The notes under the pieces were generated by a model, which was not told the origin of the DNA, made no database searches, and worked only from the letters and a program-made list of their open reading frames with translations. Position numbers and translations under genes: made by a program. Of a DNA stretch of 5,745 nt, positions 1 to 5,607 are shown one piece after another (position 1 is the stretch's first letter; every line of letters starts with the position of its first letter). The DNA comes from Desulfovibrio sp. (GTDB lineage: Bacteria; Desulfobacterota; Desulfovibrionia; Desulfovibrionales; Desulfovibrionaceae): assembly GCA_003512875.1 (NCBI GenBank), contig DONZ01000090.1, positions 1 to 5,745 of the forward strand. The letters are read 5' to 3'.

Positions 1-215
1 GGCTCGGCGAACTTCTGATTGACGCCCTTAGGGAAAATGCGAAAAGTATAGGCGTTAAAGACTTGTTCGTGTTTACGCTCGCGCCTAAATTCTTTACCTC
101 TGTCGGCTTCAGCGAAATGCCCCGTGAACAAATTCCCCCTGTTGTCTGGTCCGAATGTTCCAAATGCCCCAAGTTTTATAAATGTGACGAAATCGGTATG
201 ATTCAGCACTTATAG
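1..215 (+). CDS. GNAT-family N-acetyltransferase, 3' part only (probable short N-acetylglutamate synthase)
   Basis: Only the last 70 codons are present; the frame enters at base 3 and ends at TAG 213-215, so the start lies outside the window. The visible protein begins LGELLIDALRENAKSIGVKD, which resembles the acetyl-CoA-binding helix and following strand of GNAT enzymes. It continues with FTLAPKFFTSVGF, the usual 'xxFYxxxGF' C-terminal GNAT element, and ends with a cysteine-rich tail (WSECSKCPKFYKCDEIGM). Short stand-alone acetyltransferases with such a tail are known in deltaproteobacteria and are often annotated as N-acetylglutamate synthase (ArgA-like), which acetylates glutamate with acetyl-CoA as the first step of arginine synthesis. 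The argB start lies only 7 nt downstream, supporting that role. The substrate is inferred from context, because the N-terminal half cannot be seen; another GNAT activity is possible. Confidence 0.72.
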   Translation, partial: LGELLIDALRENAKSIGVKDLFVFTLAPKFFTSVGFSEMPREQIPPVVWSECSKCPKFYKCDEIGMIQHL

Positions 216-222
216 GATTTCC

Positions 223-1038
223 ATGAAACCATTAACTGTCATAAAATACGGCGGTCACGCCATGAGCGACCCCGTCCTCAATAAAGCCTTTGCCCAAAAT
301 ATCAGCCTTGCCCGCGAAAAATGGGATATTGTCATCGGGCACGGCGGAGGACCGCAAATCAATGCACTTCTTGGCAAACTGAACATTGAAAGCTCTTTTA
401 AAAACGGTTTGCGCATCACTAACGCCGAAGCCATGAAAGCGGTTGAAATGGCTCTTTGCGGCGATGTGAACACGTGGCTCGTAAGCTTGTTATGCAAAGA
501 ACACTGCAAAGCTGTCGGACTGACGGGCAAAGACGCCTGCACGCTTCTGGCAAAAAAAAATGCCGATACCGAGCTTGGCTTTGTTGGCGAAGTGACACAG
601 GTCAATCCGAACCTTTGCCGTATTTTGCTTGAAAACGATCATATTCCCGTTGTCGCCCCTATCGGCTATGAAGAAAACACGGCAAACAGCCTCAATATCA
701 ATGCGGACACGGCAACGGGCGCTTTGGCGGGAGCTTTGAAAGCGGACGTTTTTATCCTTGTCACTGATGTCGCAGGAGTTTTGGATAAAAACAAAAATCT
801 CTTGCCTCACCTCGAGTTATCACAAATACAAGCCCTAAAAGCTGATGAAACCATTTACGGCGGCATGCTTCCAAAAATTGAAAGCTGTGAACACGCCATT
901 GACAAGGGCTGCAAAGCCGCCCTTATTTTTGACGGAAAAAATGCAGCAAACGTATCCGTTATTTTAAATGAAGTGTACTATGCTCTTTCGCACAACGATT
1001 TTTCAAAACTCAATTACGGAACACTGATTACCCAATAA
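223..1038 (+). CDS. argB: Acetylglutamate kinase
   Basis: A cytoplasmic amino acid kinase that phosphorylates N-acetyl-L-glutamate with ATP, the second step of arginine synthesis. The 271-residue protein shows the family motifs in order: K8-YGG near the N terminus (phosphate-binding lysine), GHGGGPQI (39-46), the substrate-binding FKNGLRIT (59-66), GLTGKD (99-104), NINAD (158-162), LVTDVAGVLD (179-188) and GGMLPK (213-218) with a conserved lysine, ending in YGTLIT. The protein starts almost directly at the first beta strand. It therefore lacks the N-terminal helix found in arginine-inhibited, hexameric family members, so feedback control may rest elsewhere; this is inference from length. The ATG at 223 is supported by AGGA (214-217) overlapping the upstream stop codon, which indicates translational coupling. 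argF follows after 9 nt. Confidence 0.96.
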   Translation: MKPLTVIKYGGHAMSDPVLNKAFAQNISLAREKWDIVIGHGGGPQINALLGKLNIESSFKNGLRITNAEAMKAVEMALCGDVNTWLVSLLCKEHCKAVGLTGKDACTLLAKKNADTELGFVGEVTQVNPNLCRILLENDHIPVVAPIGYEENTANSLNINADTATGALAGALKADVFILVTDVAGVLDKNKNLLPHLELSQIQALKADETIYGGMLPKIESCEHAIDKGCKAALIFDGKNAANVSVILNEVYYALSHNDFSKLNYGTLITQ

Positions 1039-1047
1039 GGAGAAGAT

Positions 1048-2055
1048 ATGGCTGTTTCTTTAATCGGCAGAGATTTTTTGAAAATTGCGGATTTTACAAA
1101 AGAAGAATTACTCTATTTGCTCGATGTTGCGGCTTTTTTAAAAAAAGCCAACAAATCCGGCACGGAACAAAAATATATGCAGGGCAAAAAAATTGCGCTC
1201 ATTTTTGAAAAAGACTCCACAAGAACACGCTGTTCCTTTGAATGTGCCGCTTTTGACCAAGGCGGACACGCCATTTATCTGAGCAGCGGTTCGCAAATCG
1301 GCAAAAAAGAGTCCATGGCGGATACGGCGCGCGTCCTTTCCCGCATGTTCGACGGTATCGAATACCGCGGTTTCGGACAGGAAATTGTCGAAACCCTTGC
1401 CAAATATGCCGATGTGCCAGTTTGGAACGGGCTTACGAACGAATCCCATCCCACGCAGATTTTAGCGGATTTTCTCACCATGCGTGAGCACAGCACAAAA
1501 GATTTAAACGAAATAACGTTCGCCTATATCGGCGATTCCCGCTTCAATATGGCAAATTCCCTTATGCTCGGCGCTTCCATCATTGGCATGGATTGCAGAA
1601 TAATTGCTCCCAAATCCTTGCAGCCTGAACAAAAATATCAAGACCTGGCGCAAAAATTCGCAGAAAAATCCCATGCGAAAATCACCATTACGGACAATAT
1701 CGAAGAAGGCGTTAAAAATTGCGATTTCCTCTATACCGACGTATGGGTTTCCATGGGAGAACCGAAAGAAGCTTGGGCTGAACGCATCGCCCTTTTAAAA
1801 CCCTATCAAATCAACAGCCGTGTCATGGCGCTGACCCAAAACCCAAACTGCAAATTCCTGCACTGCCTGCCGGCTTTCCATGACAGAAACACCACTATCG
1901 GCGAAGAAATTTATCAGGAATTCGGCTTGGACGGAATCGAAGTCAGCAATGAAGTATTTGAATCGGATGCTTCCATTGTTTTTGATGAAGCCGAAAACCG
2001 CCTGCATACGATTAAAGCCGTAATGGTTGCAAGTTTTGCAGACGTTCTTGGTTAA
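1048..2055 (+). CDS. argF: Ornithine carbamoyltransferase (long E. coli/ArcB-like type)
   Basis: Transfers the carbamoyl group of carbamoyl phosphate to ornithine to give citrulline, in the cytoplasm, normally as a trimer. The carbamoyl-phosphate loop STRTR is at residues 57-61 within [17 protein letters not shown] at 134-137, the ornithine-side DVWVSMGE at 231-238, and the catalytic-cysteine motif HCLPAFHD at 272-279. The C terminus carries [16 protein letters not shown], as in E. coli ArgF/ArgI and catabolic ArcB proteins. At 335 residues it matches that long subfamily rather than the roughly 300-residue type of many other bacteria. An ideal AAGGAG (1037-1042) overlaps the argB stop and lies 5 nt before the ATG. 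Location behind argB, with no arcA or arcC visible, favours the anabolic role. The subfamily alone would also fit ArcB, so the assignment rests partly on context. Confidence 0.95.
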   Translation: MAVSLIGRDFLKIADFTKEELLYLLDVAAFLKKANKSGTEQKYMQGKKIALIFEKDSTRTRCSFECAAFDQGGHAIYLSSGSQIGKKESMADTARVLSRMFDGIEYRGFGQEIVETLAKYADVPVWNGLTNESHPTQILADFLTMREHSTKDLNEITFAYIGDSRFNMANSLMLGASIIGMDCRIIAPKSLQPEQKYQDLAQKFAEKSHAKITITDNIEEGVKNCDFLYTDVWVSMGEPKEAWAERIALLKPYQINSRVMALTQNPNCKFLHCLPAFHDRNTTIGEEIYQEFGLDGIEVSNEVFESDASIVFDEAENRLHTIKAVMVASFADVLG

Positions 2056-2126
2056 TCGTGCAAATGTTTAAGCTTTTAACCGGCATTTCATACAACAACC
2101 GTACATAACTATTTTAATCGATACAA

Positions 2127-2170
2127 AAAACAGCCCTATGACAGAGTTATGACCATCATAGGGCTGTTTT
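2127..2170. terminator. Bidirectional intrinsic terminator between argF and the transporter gene
   Basis: A perfect 15-bp inverted repeat (AAAACAGCCCTATGA at 2127-2141 pairing with 2156-2170) encloses a 14-nt loop. On the + strand the stem ends in TTTT followed by ATTTT. On the - strand it ends in an uninterrupted run of six T (complement of 2125-2130). It lies 71 nt after the argF stop and 18 nt past the stop of the convergent transporter gene, so it can end transcription from both sides. Confidence 0.92.
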
Positions 2171-2188
2171 ATTTTGGTTAACCTATTG

Positions 2189-3403
2189 TTATTCTTCACT
2201 GTCCTGCGGCAATACAAAATCACCTTCAAGCTTTGAAACAAAAAGCGCACCGGTTGCGTCACCAAGAACGTTCAATGATGTTCTCATCATATCAAGTATT
2301 CTGTCAACGCCGGCAATAACGGCAATGGCTTCCAGCGGGATGCCGACTTGCGTAAATACCATGGTGATCATAATCAAAGCCGCCCCGGGAACACCGATAC
2401 TACCGATAGAAGCAAGCACAGCCATAACAATGATAAGAAGCTGCTTGTCAATGGTTAAATCAATACCGTATAACGCAGCGGCAAAAATACCCGCAACTCC
2501 CATGTAAATCGCGGCACCGTCCATATTGATGGTATTGCCCAAAGGAATCATAAAACTGGAAACAGGTTTTGAAGCACCGAGCTTTTGCACGCTTTGCAGG
2601 TTTGTTGAAAGGGCTGCCGCACTGGATGTGCTTGTGAACGCAATAAGCAAAGGAGAAGCGATACCTTTGAAAAATTGTCTGATTTTCAAACCGGTGAAAC
2701 GGATACATGGGACATAGCATAAAAGGATATGCAATATGCAGGCAACAAACATAGTGATAATAAGCTCAAGCAGAGGCAGCAAAACATCCAAGCCATACGT
2801 ACCAACGGTAAAGGTCATCAAACCAAAAACTCCGATTGGGGCATAATACATAATGGCAGTTGTAATTTTAAGCATTATTTCCGCCAAGCCTTCAAACATG
2901 CGAAGAACAACTTCATACTCTTTCTTCAGTGTGCTGCAAGCCATACCGACAAAAAGAGCAAAGAAAATAACCTGCAGCATATTCCCCTTAGTGAGTGCTT
3001 CAAAGGGATTTAACGGAATAATATCCATAAAGACTTTTAAAAGTGAAGGAGGATTTACATTAAGAGCCTTAACTCCTTCCGTCGAAATGGTAAGACCTAC
3101 ACCCGGCTGAATTACATTCGCAATAACAACGCCAATGGTAACGGCGATAGCAGTTGTTCCAACATAGTAACAAAGCGTTTTTACCGCAATATTGCCAAGC
3201 TTATGCACATCGCCGACAGAACTGGCACCGGCGACCAATGTTGTGAAAACAAGCGGAACAACAACCATTCTGATGAGAGTAATAAAGATGTCCCCAAGAG
3301 GTTTGAAATACGCTGGGCTAATGCCGACAGCAGAAACAATCAAACCGCAAACACAACCTAAAACCAATGCCAAAAGCATTTGTGTTGTTAAACTTATTTT
3401 CAT
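2189..3403 (-). CDS. Dicarboxylate/amino acid:cation symporter (DAACS, SLC1-type; probable glutamate/aspartate transporter)
   Basis: An inner-membrane secondary transporter of the glutamate transporter homologue family, which couples uptake of acidic amino acids or C4-dicarboxylates to Na+ or H+. The 404-residue product is hydrophobic throughout and shows the family landmarks. The Ser-rich HP1 tip is TSTSSAAAL (257-265), the TM7 cation motif is NMDG (293-296) in PLGNTINMDGAAIY, and the HP2 loop has GSIGVPGAAL (334-343). TM8 has DRILDMMRTSLNVLGD (367-382). By alignment with archaeal GltPh, D371, R374, T375 and N378 occupy the substrate-binding positions and D382 a sodium site. The TM8 arginine favours acidic amino acids over neutral ones. 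The start at 3403 is chosen because AAGGAGG lies 5 nt before it. A longer frame to 3463 has no ribosome site and would run through the promoter and operator. The gene is divergent from the racemase gene, which suggests linked aspartate or glutamate use. Confidence 0.93.
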   Translation of the reverse strand: MKISLTTQMLLALVLGCVCGLIVSAVGISPAYFKPLGDIFITLIRMVVVPLVFTTLVAGASSVGDVHKLGNIAVKTLCYYVGTTAIAVTIGVVIANVIQPGVGLTISTEGVKALNVNPPSLLKVFMDIIPLNPFEALTKGNMLQVIFFALFVGMACSTLKKEYEVVLRMFEGLAEIMLKITTAIMYYAPIGVFGLMTFTVGTYGLDVLLPLLELIITMFVACILHILLCYVPCIRFTGLKIRQFFKGIASPLLIAFTSTSSAAALSTNLQSVQKLGASKPVSSFMIPLGNTINMDGAAIYMGVAGIFAAALYGIDLTIDKQLLIIVMAVLASIGSIGVPGAALIMITMVFTQVGIPLEAIAVIAGVDRILDMMRTSLNVLGDATGALFVSKLEGDFVLPQDSEE

Positions 3404-3408
3404 AAGTT

Positions 3409-3415
3409 CCTCCTT
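3409..3415 (-). promoter_or_regulatory. Ribosome binding site that sets the transporter start
   Basis: The minus strand reads AAGGAGG followed by a 5-nt spacer and ATG at 3403-3401. This near-perfect Shine-Dalgarno sequence decides the start against the ATG at 3463, which is 20 codons upstream and has no such site. Confidence 0.9.
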
Positions 3416-3448
3416 GTTAGAATAAATGAAATATATATTTTTAAACTT

Positions 3449-3468
3449 ATATAATGTCGACATTATAT
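3449..3468. promoter_or_regulatory. 20-bp perfect palindrome, candidate operator (copy 1)
   Basis: ATATAATGTCGACATTATAT is fully self-complementary and covers the -10 box and likely start site of the transporter promoter. Its 14-bp core, TAATGTCGACATTA, recurs exactly at 4104-4117 next to the other promoter of this divergent region. The GTCGAC centre with flanking T/A half-sites fits the general GT-N2-AC pattern of GntR-type operators, but the binding protein is unknown and is not encoded in the window. The position overlapping -10 is typical of repression. Confidence 0.75.
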
Positions 3469-3488
3469 TATTTTATTCACATAGTCAA
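3462..3488 (-). promoter_or_regulatory. Probable sigma-70 promoter of the transporter gene
   Basis: On the minus strand TTGACT (complement of 3483-3488) is followed after 15 nt by a perfect TATAAT (complement of 3462-3467). The spacer is shorter than the ideal 17, which may make the promoter weak or activator-sensitive. Transcription would start near 3455, giving a leader of about 50 nt. The -10 hexamer lies inside the palindrome at 3449-3468, so a protein bound there would block RNA polymerase. The region is AT-rich, so chance matches are possible, but the TTGACT is specific. Confidence 0.65.
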
Positions 3489-3652
3489 TACAAAAAGCAT
3501 TTATCCATGATATGTTGAAAAAATTTCGTATAAATTTCTTTATAAAATAAATAATTATCATAAGATGAAAATAAAATGGCTCAGCATGAAAAATGATATT
3601 GATACGGATTTAGAGATAACCCGTTTTAAATAATTTATGAAAGTTTTATTTT
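3489..3652. other. AT-rich spacer without a recognisable gene
   Basis: Part of the 1.23-kb spacer between the divergent genes. A 22-codon frame opens at ATG 3565 and closes at TAA 3631-3633, but it has no ribosome binding site and no recognised similarity. I treat it as chance. Several A/T-rich hexamers resemble -10 boxes, but none has a well-spaced -35 partner. Confidence 0.5.
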
Positions 3653-3746
3653 AATCACACAGCCGCAAAGTCTTATTTATTGCGTCTAAAAAGAAAATTT
3701 TTACGGTATTTAATGAGGATAGAGAATAACGCTGTGTGATTTTTTT
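3653..3746 (+). other. 89-bp inverted-repeat-bounded element ending in a T run (candidate small RNA, terminator or miniature mobile element)
   Basis: AATCACACAGC (3653-3663) pairs perfectly with GCTGTGTGATT (3731-3741), enclosing 67 nt. Two smaller hairpins fit inside: CGCAA (3664-3668) with TTGCG (3680-3684), starting directly after the left arm, and TAAAAA (3687-3692) with TTTTTA (3698-3703) around GAAAA. The right arm runs into seven T (3740-3746), so on the + strand the whole could fold as a branched RNA closed by a terminator-like stem. Terminal inverted repeats of this kind would also fit a miniature transposable element. I see only T-rich flanks, not a convincing target duplication. 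Function is unknown. Confidence 0.5.
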
Positions 3747-3950
3747 AACTTCTATTCCATGAACTGACATTCAGAAATAATGGCAAAATTAATAAAACCA
3801 TATTAAATACCAGTAAGAATACCATTTGCATTTTGATTGAAAAATAAACGCTACTAAATAAGAACAGGCTGGGATATCTTTCTAAATTGTTTAGAGTCAT
3901 ATAATCAATGTATTATAATAAAAATATGAAAAACAGGTAAACGTGATTTT
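3747..3950. other. AT-rich spacer, nothing recognisable
   Basis: No frame of useful length on either strand. The only pattern I see is ACCA recurring at 3797, 3809 and 3821, an exact 12-nt period over three units, too short to call an iteron array. Confidence 0.4.
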
Positions 3951-4067
3951 GAACTTGGCAGTTCCACCCTTTGGGTGAGGGAGCGTCGGCACTTTGCTGT
4001 AGAAGAATGAAATCGAAGGGAATGCCCGGTTTTACATCTTGTTAGCCATTACGGCAATTGATAATGG
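3951..4067. repeat. Hairpin-rich higher-GC patch (possible dispersed palindromic element or structured RNA)
   Basis: Within very AT-rich DNA, this patch is clearly richer in GC and holds consecutive inverted repeats. These are GAACT/AGTTC (3951-3955 with 3960-3964), CACCC/GGGTG (3965-3969 with 3973-3977), CGGCA/TGCTG (3987-3991 with 3995-3999, one G-T pair) and CCATTA/TAATGG (4046-4051 with 4062-4067). The first two are adjacent with tight loops of 4 and 3 nt. It ends 5 nt before the -35 box of the racemase-side promoter. The style resembles short palindromic intergenic repeats that occur in many copies in some gut bacteria. That is an impression, and copy number cannot be judged here. No intact coding frame crosses it. 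Confidence 0.45.
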
Positions 4068-4072
4068 AGCGC

Positions 4073-4101
4073 TTGACAACAGAAAACAGAAAGTGTATTT
4101 A
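4073..4101 (+). promoter_or_regulatory. Probable sigma-70 promoter on the racemase side
   Basis: A perfect -35 TTGACA (4073-4078) is followed at the ideal 17-nt spacing by TATTTA (4096-4101), a fair -10 match preceded by TG (4094-4095). Transcription would start near 4108, inside the palindrome at 4104-4117. The first well-supported downstream gene is the racemase at 4635, so the transcript would carry a leader of about 525 nt unless a second promoter exists closer. Confidence 0.68.
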
Positions 4102-4103
4102 TT

Positions 4104-4117
4104 TAATGTCGACATTA
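4104..4117. promoter_or_regulatory. 14-bp palindrome, candidate operator (copy 2)
   Basis: TAATGTCGACATTA is a perfect palindrome identical to the core of the site at 3449-3468. It begins 2 nt after the -10 box of the racemase-side promoter and covers the expected start site, again a repressor-like position. Two exact 14-bp palindromes on the two promoters of a divergent pair are very unlikely by chance, even in AT-rich DNA, because the central GTCGAC is not AT-rich. Confidence 0.75.
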
Positions 4118-4541
4118 CTATTGTTTGAAGTTATTATAAAAAAATCATTGTATGCGGCAAAGCTCTTAAATCACTAAATCCTTATCCACAAGCTATTCAA
4201 TTCAGCAGGTTAGCATGATTTCCGGGCAATTGGAAATCATCTCCTGAAATGAAAGACTTGCTGAAAACGCGTAAAAACTCAGGCAGAACAAACGTTAACA
4301 TACTATATTCCTTTGGAATGAGACGAAAAAACAAACATTGAAGAGGTGTAAAACCAACCGTAATCATAGCGAAATTGGGCGATTATAAAAATATCAGCAC
4401 AATATATTCAACCAACAGTATTCAATAAAAAATTTTCCGGCATGTTTCGCAGTGCCACTCACCGATTATTTTTAAACGCTTTGATTGAAATTGAGAGTAT
4501 TGCCGCTTTGTAAAACGGGATTAAACTAAGGAGAACAAAGC
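4118..4541 (+). other. Long leader or decayed sequence before the racemase, no intact gene
   Basis: About 420 nt without a credible gene. One plus-strand frame from about 4155 to 4426 (starting CGKALKSLNPYPQ) is interrupted by only two stops, TGA at 4216-4218 and TGA at 4339-4341. It could be a gene remnant, but I recognise no family and it has no start signal. A single consensus DnaA-box sequence, TTATCCACA, sits at 4182-4190. If the promoter at 4073-4101 drives the racemase, this stretch is its 5' leader. I see no clear terminator or riboswitch fold in it. Confidence 0.4.
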
Positions 4542-4610
4542 ATGAATTCAGCACAATTTCCACGCCGCGGGCATACGCAGAAAATATACGCTTGCCCAAA
4601 ATCTTTTTAA
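4542..4610 (+). CDS. 22-residue ORF with strong ribosome site upstream of the racemase (possible leader peptide)
   Basis: ATG at 4542 is preceded by AAGGAG (4528-4533) with 8-nt spacing, the best plus-strand ribosome site in the right half of the window. The frame closes at TAA 4608-4610. The peptide starts MNSAQFPRRGH, is basic, has one cysteine and no membrane segment. The frame is the same as the racemase frame but is separated from it by two stops (4608-4610 and 4632-4634). It ends 24 nt before the racemase ATG, whose own ribosome site is weak, so translation here could help loading downstream. It might equally be a remnant of a lost gene start. I recognise no function. Confidence 0.35.
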   Translation: MNSAQFPRRGHTQKIYACPKSF

Positions 4611-4611
4611 T

Positions 4612-4638
4612 ATGAAACAAAGAGAGCCGGATAGATGA
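4612..4638 (+). CDS. 8-residue mini-ORF overlapping the racemase start
   Basis: ATG at 4612 lies 1 nt after the stop of the 22-residue ORF. It encodes MKQREPDR and stops at TGA 4636-4638, giving an ATGA overlap with the racemase start at 4635. Such an arrangement permits reinitiation from the 22-codon ORF to the racemase. The peptide itself is unlikely to matter, and chance is quite possible. Confidence 0.2.
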   Translation: MKQREPDR

Positions 4639-5420
4639 AAAATGAAACGGGTGCCACCACTGCAAAATGCATAGGCGTATTGGGCGGATTGGGGCCATAT
4701 GCGGGGCTTGATTTCGTGCATAAGGTTTTTGACTGCACCAATGCCGCAACAGACCAAGAACACTTGCCTGTTCTTTTATACTCGTTTCCCAATGCCATTC
4801 CCCCGCGGGTGGAGTTTTTGCTGGGAAAGACAACGATCAACCCCGGTTATGCCATGGGGGAATTGTTGGTGCGTTTGGCAAAAGCCGGAGCAAGTGTTAT
4901 CGGTATTCCCTGCAATACCGCTCACAGCGCCTCCATTTTGGATGTCGCGCTTGATATTTTATACAAATCGGGCTTTCAGGGTCAATTTGTGCATATGATT
5001 GCAGAAACGGCAAACCATATCCGCACGGTATACCCGGCTGTCCAAAATGTAGGCGTTCTTTGCACGCAAGGAGCATATCACTCCAAAGTCTTCGATATGC
5101 ATTTCAATAGGTATGGATTGAATGTTTCATATTTGGAAGATGAAGGAAGAGCCCTTTTACAAAACGCTATCAGCAATTCAAGTTATGGAATTAAAGCTTT
5201 TTCAAGTCCCGTGACGGATAGGGCAAAAAATGATATTGGATTGCAGGCAGCACACTTGGCGGAAAAAAATGCCGATTGTATCATCATGGGCTGCACAGAA
5301 CTTCCACTGGCGTTATCCGGCACGGATTTCCAAGGCATTCCTTTGTTAGACCCCACAAAAATTCTGGCTGAAAGTTTAATTAAGGCTTTCGATGCAACAA
5401 AACTGAAACATAACCATTAA
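4635..5420 (+). CDS. Aspartate/glutamate racemase family protein
   Basis: A cofactor-independent amino acid racemase of the Asp/Glu/hydantoin racemase superfamily, in which two cysteines act as opposite-face acid/base catalysts. The 261-residue protein has the N-terminal GVLGGLGPYAG (14-24, the family GGxGPxA motif), IPCNTAHS (91-98) with catalytic Cys93, and IMGCTELPL (217-225) with the second Cys220. Both cysteines are present, so it should be active. The Asn-Thr after Cys93 and Thr-Glu after Cys220 fit aspartate or broad-specificity racemases of the YgeA/RacD type. Substrate cannot be fixed from sequence. ATG 4635 is the first possible start because TAG (4632-4634) precedes it in frame. 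Its ribosome site (AGAGAG, 4621-4626) is weak. Pairing with a divergent acidic amino acid symporter under the same palindrome suggests D-/L-aspartate or glutamate use. A terminator follows 34 nt downstream. Confidence 0.9.
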   Translation: MKNETGATTAKCIGVLGGLGPYAGLDFVHKVFDCTNAATDQEHLPVLLYSFPNAIPPRVEFLLGKTTINPGYAMGELLVRLAKAGASVIGIPCNTAHSASILDVALDILYKSGFQGQFVHMIAETANHIRTVYPAVQNVGVLCTQGAYHSKVFDMHFNRYGLNVSYLEDEGRALLQNAISNSSYGIKAFSSPVTDRAKNDIGLQAAHLAEKNADCIIMGCTELPLALSGTDFQGIPLLDPTKILAESLIKAFDATKLKHNH

Positions 5421-5454
5421 AAAGACCTCTCTCCTCTGTATGCGAATACGCTCC

Positions 5455-5480
5455 GGGCTATCTTGAATAGCCCTTTTTTT
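5455..5480 (+). terminator. Intrinsic terminator of the racemase gene
   Basis: GGGCTAT (5455-5461) pairs with ATAGCCC (5467-5473) around a 5-nt loop, followed by seven T (5474-5480). It lies 34 nt after the racemase stop codon. This is a compact, classical rho-independent terminator. Confidence 0.92.
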
Positions 5481-5492
5481 GCGGTTAAGGAT

Positions 5493-5555
5493 ATGATGCT
5501 GATAAAATCTTTAAACGCAATATATGATTACATGAACAAGAACATTTCCTGCTGA
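5493..5555 (+). pseudogene. 20-codon ORF resembling the start of an AraC-type regulator (possible remnant)
   Basis: ATG 5493 follows AAGGA (5487-5491) very closely, and ATG 5496 is the better-spaced start. The frame reads LIKSLNAIYDYMNKNIS and stops at TGA 5553-5555, with TAA codons soon after in the same frame. The wording resembles the first helix of AraC/XylS DNA-binding domains, which typically read 'LxxVLDYIxxNLxxP'. The expected helix-turn-helix residues do not follow in any frame I read, so if real it is a short broken remnant. The match is short and may be chance. Confidence 0.2.
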
Positions 5556-5607
5556 TATTAAGAATAATTATCATCGGACAACCATAAAGCAAAACAACCT
5601 ATCTTGC

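Noticed and set aside
255..810. Minus-strand frames opposite argB
   Set aside because: Shadows of a strongly conserved gene with no start signals or family motifs.
3404..3463. Upstream extension of the symporter by 20 codons
   Set aside because: The extension has no ribosome site, runs through the promoter and palindrome, and its sequence is unlike the family N terminus. AAGGAGG points to the start at 3403.
3565..3633. 22-codon plus-strand ORF in the spacer
   Set aside because: No ribosome site, no promoter with good spacing, and no similarity that I recognise.
3794..3829. Three ACCA-centred units with 12-nt period
   Set aside because: Only about 7 matching bases per unit and three units, in low-complexity AT-rich DNA; too weak for an iteron or operator array.
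4182..4190. Consensus DnaA box TTATCCACA
   Set aside because: Only one copy is present, with no cluster, no dnaA/dnaN neighbours and no clear unwinding element, so an origin is not supported.
4459..4840. Overlapping minus-strand frames of 71-124 codons opposite the racemase
   Set aside because: They lie antisense to a gene with clear catalytic motifs and show no recognisable protein features.
5563..5576. AATAATTATCAT resembling a Fur-box half
   Set aside because: Imperfect, AT-rich, a similar string occurs at about 3550-3561, and no iron-related gene is nearby.
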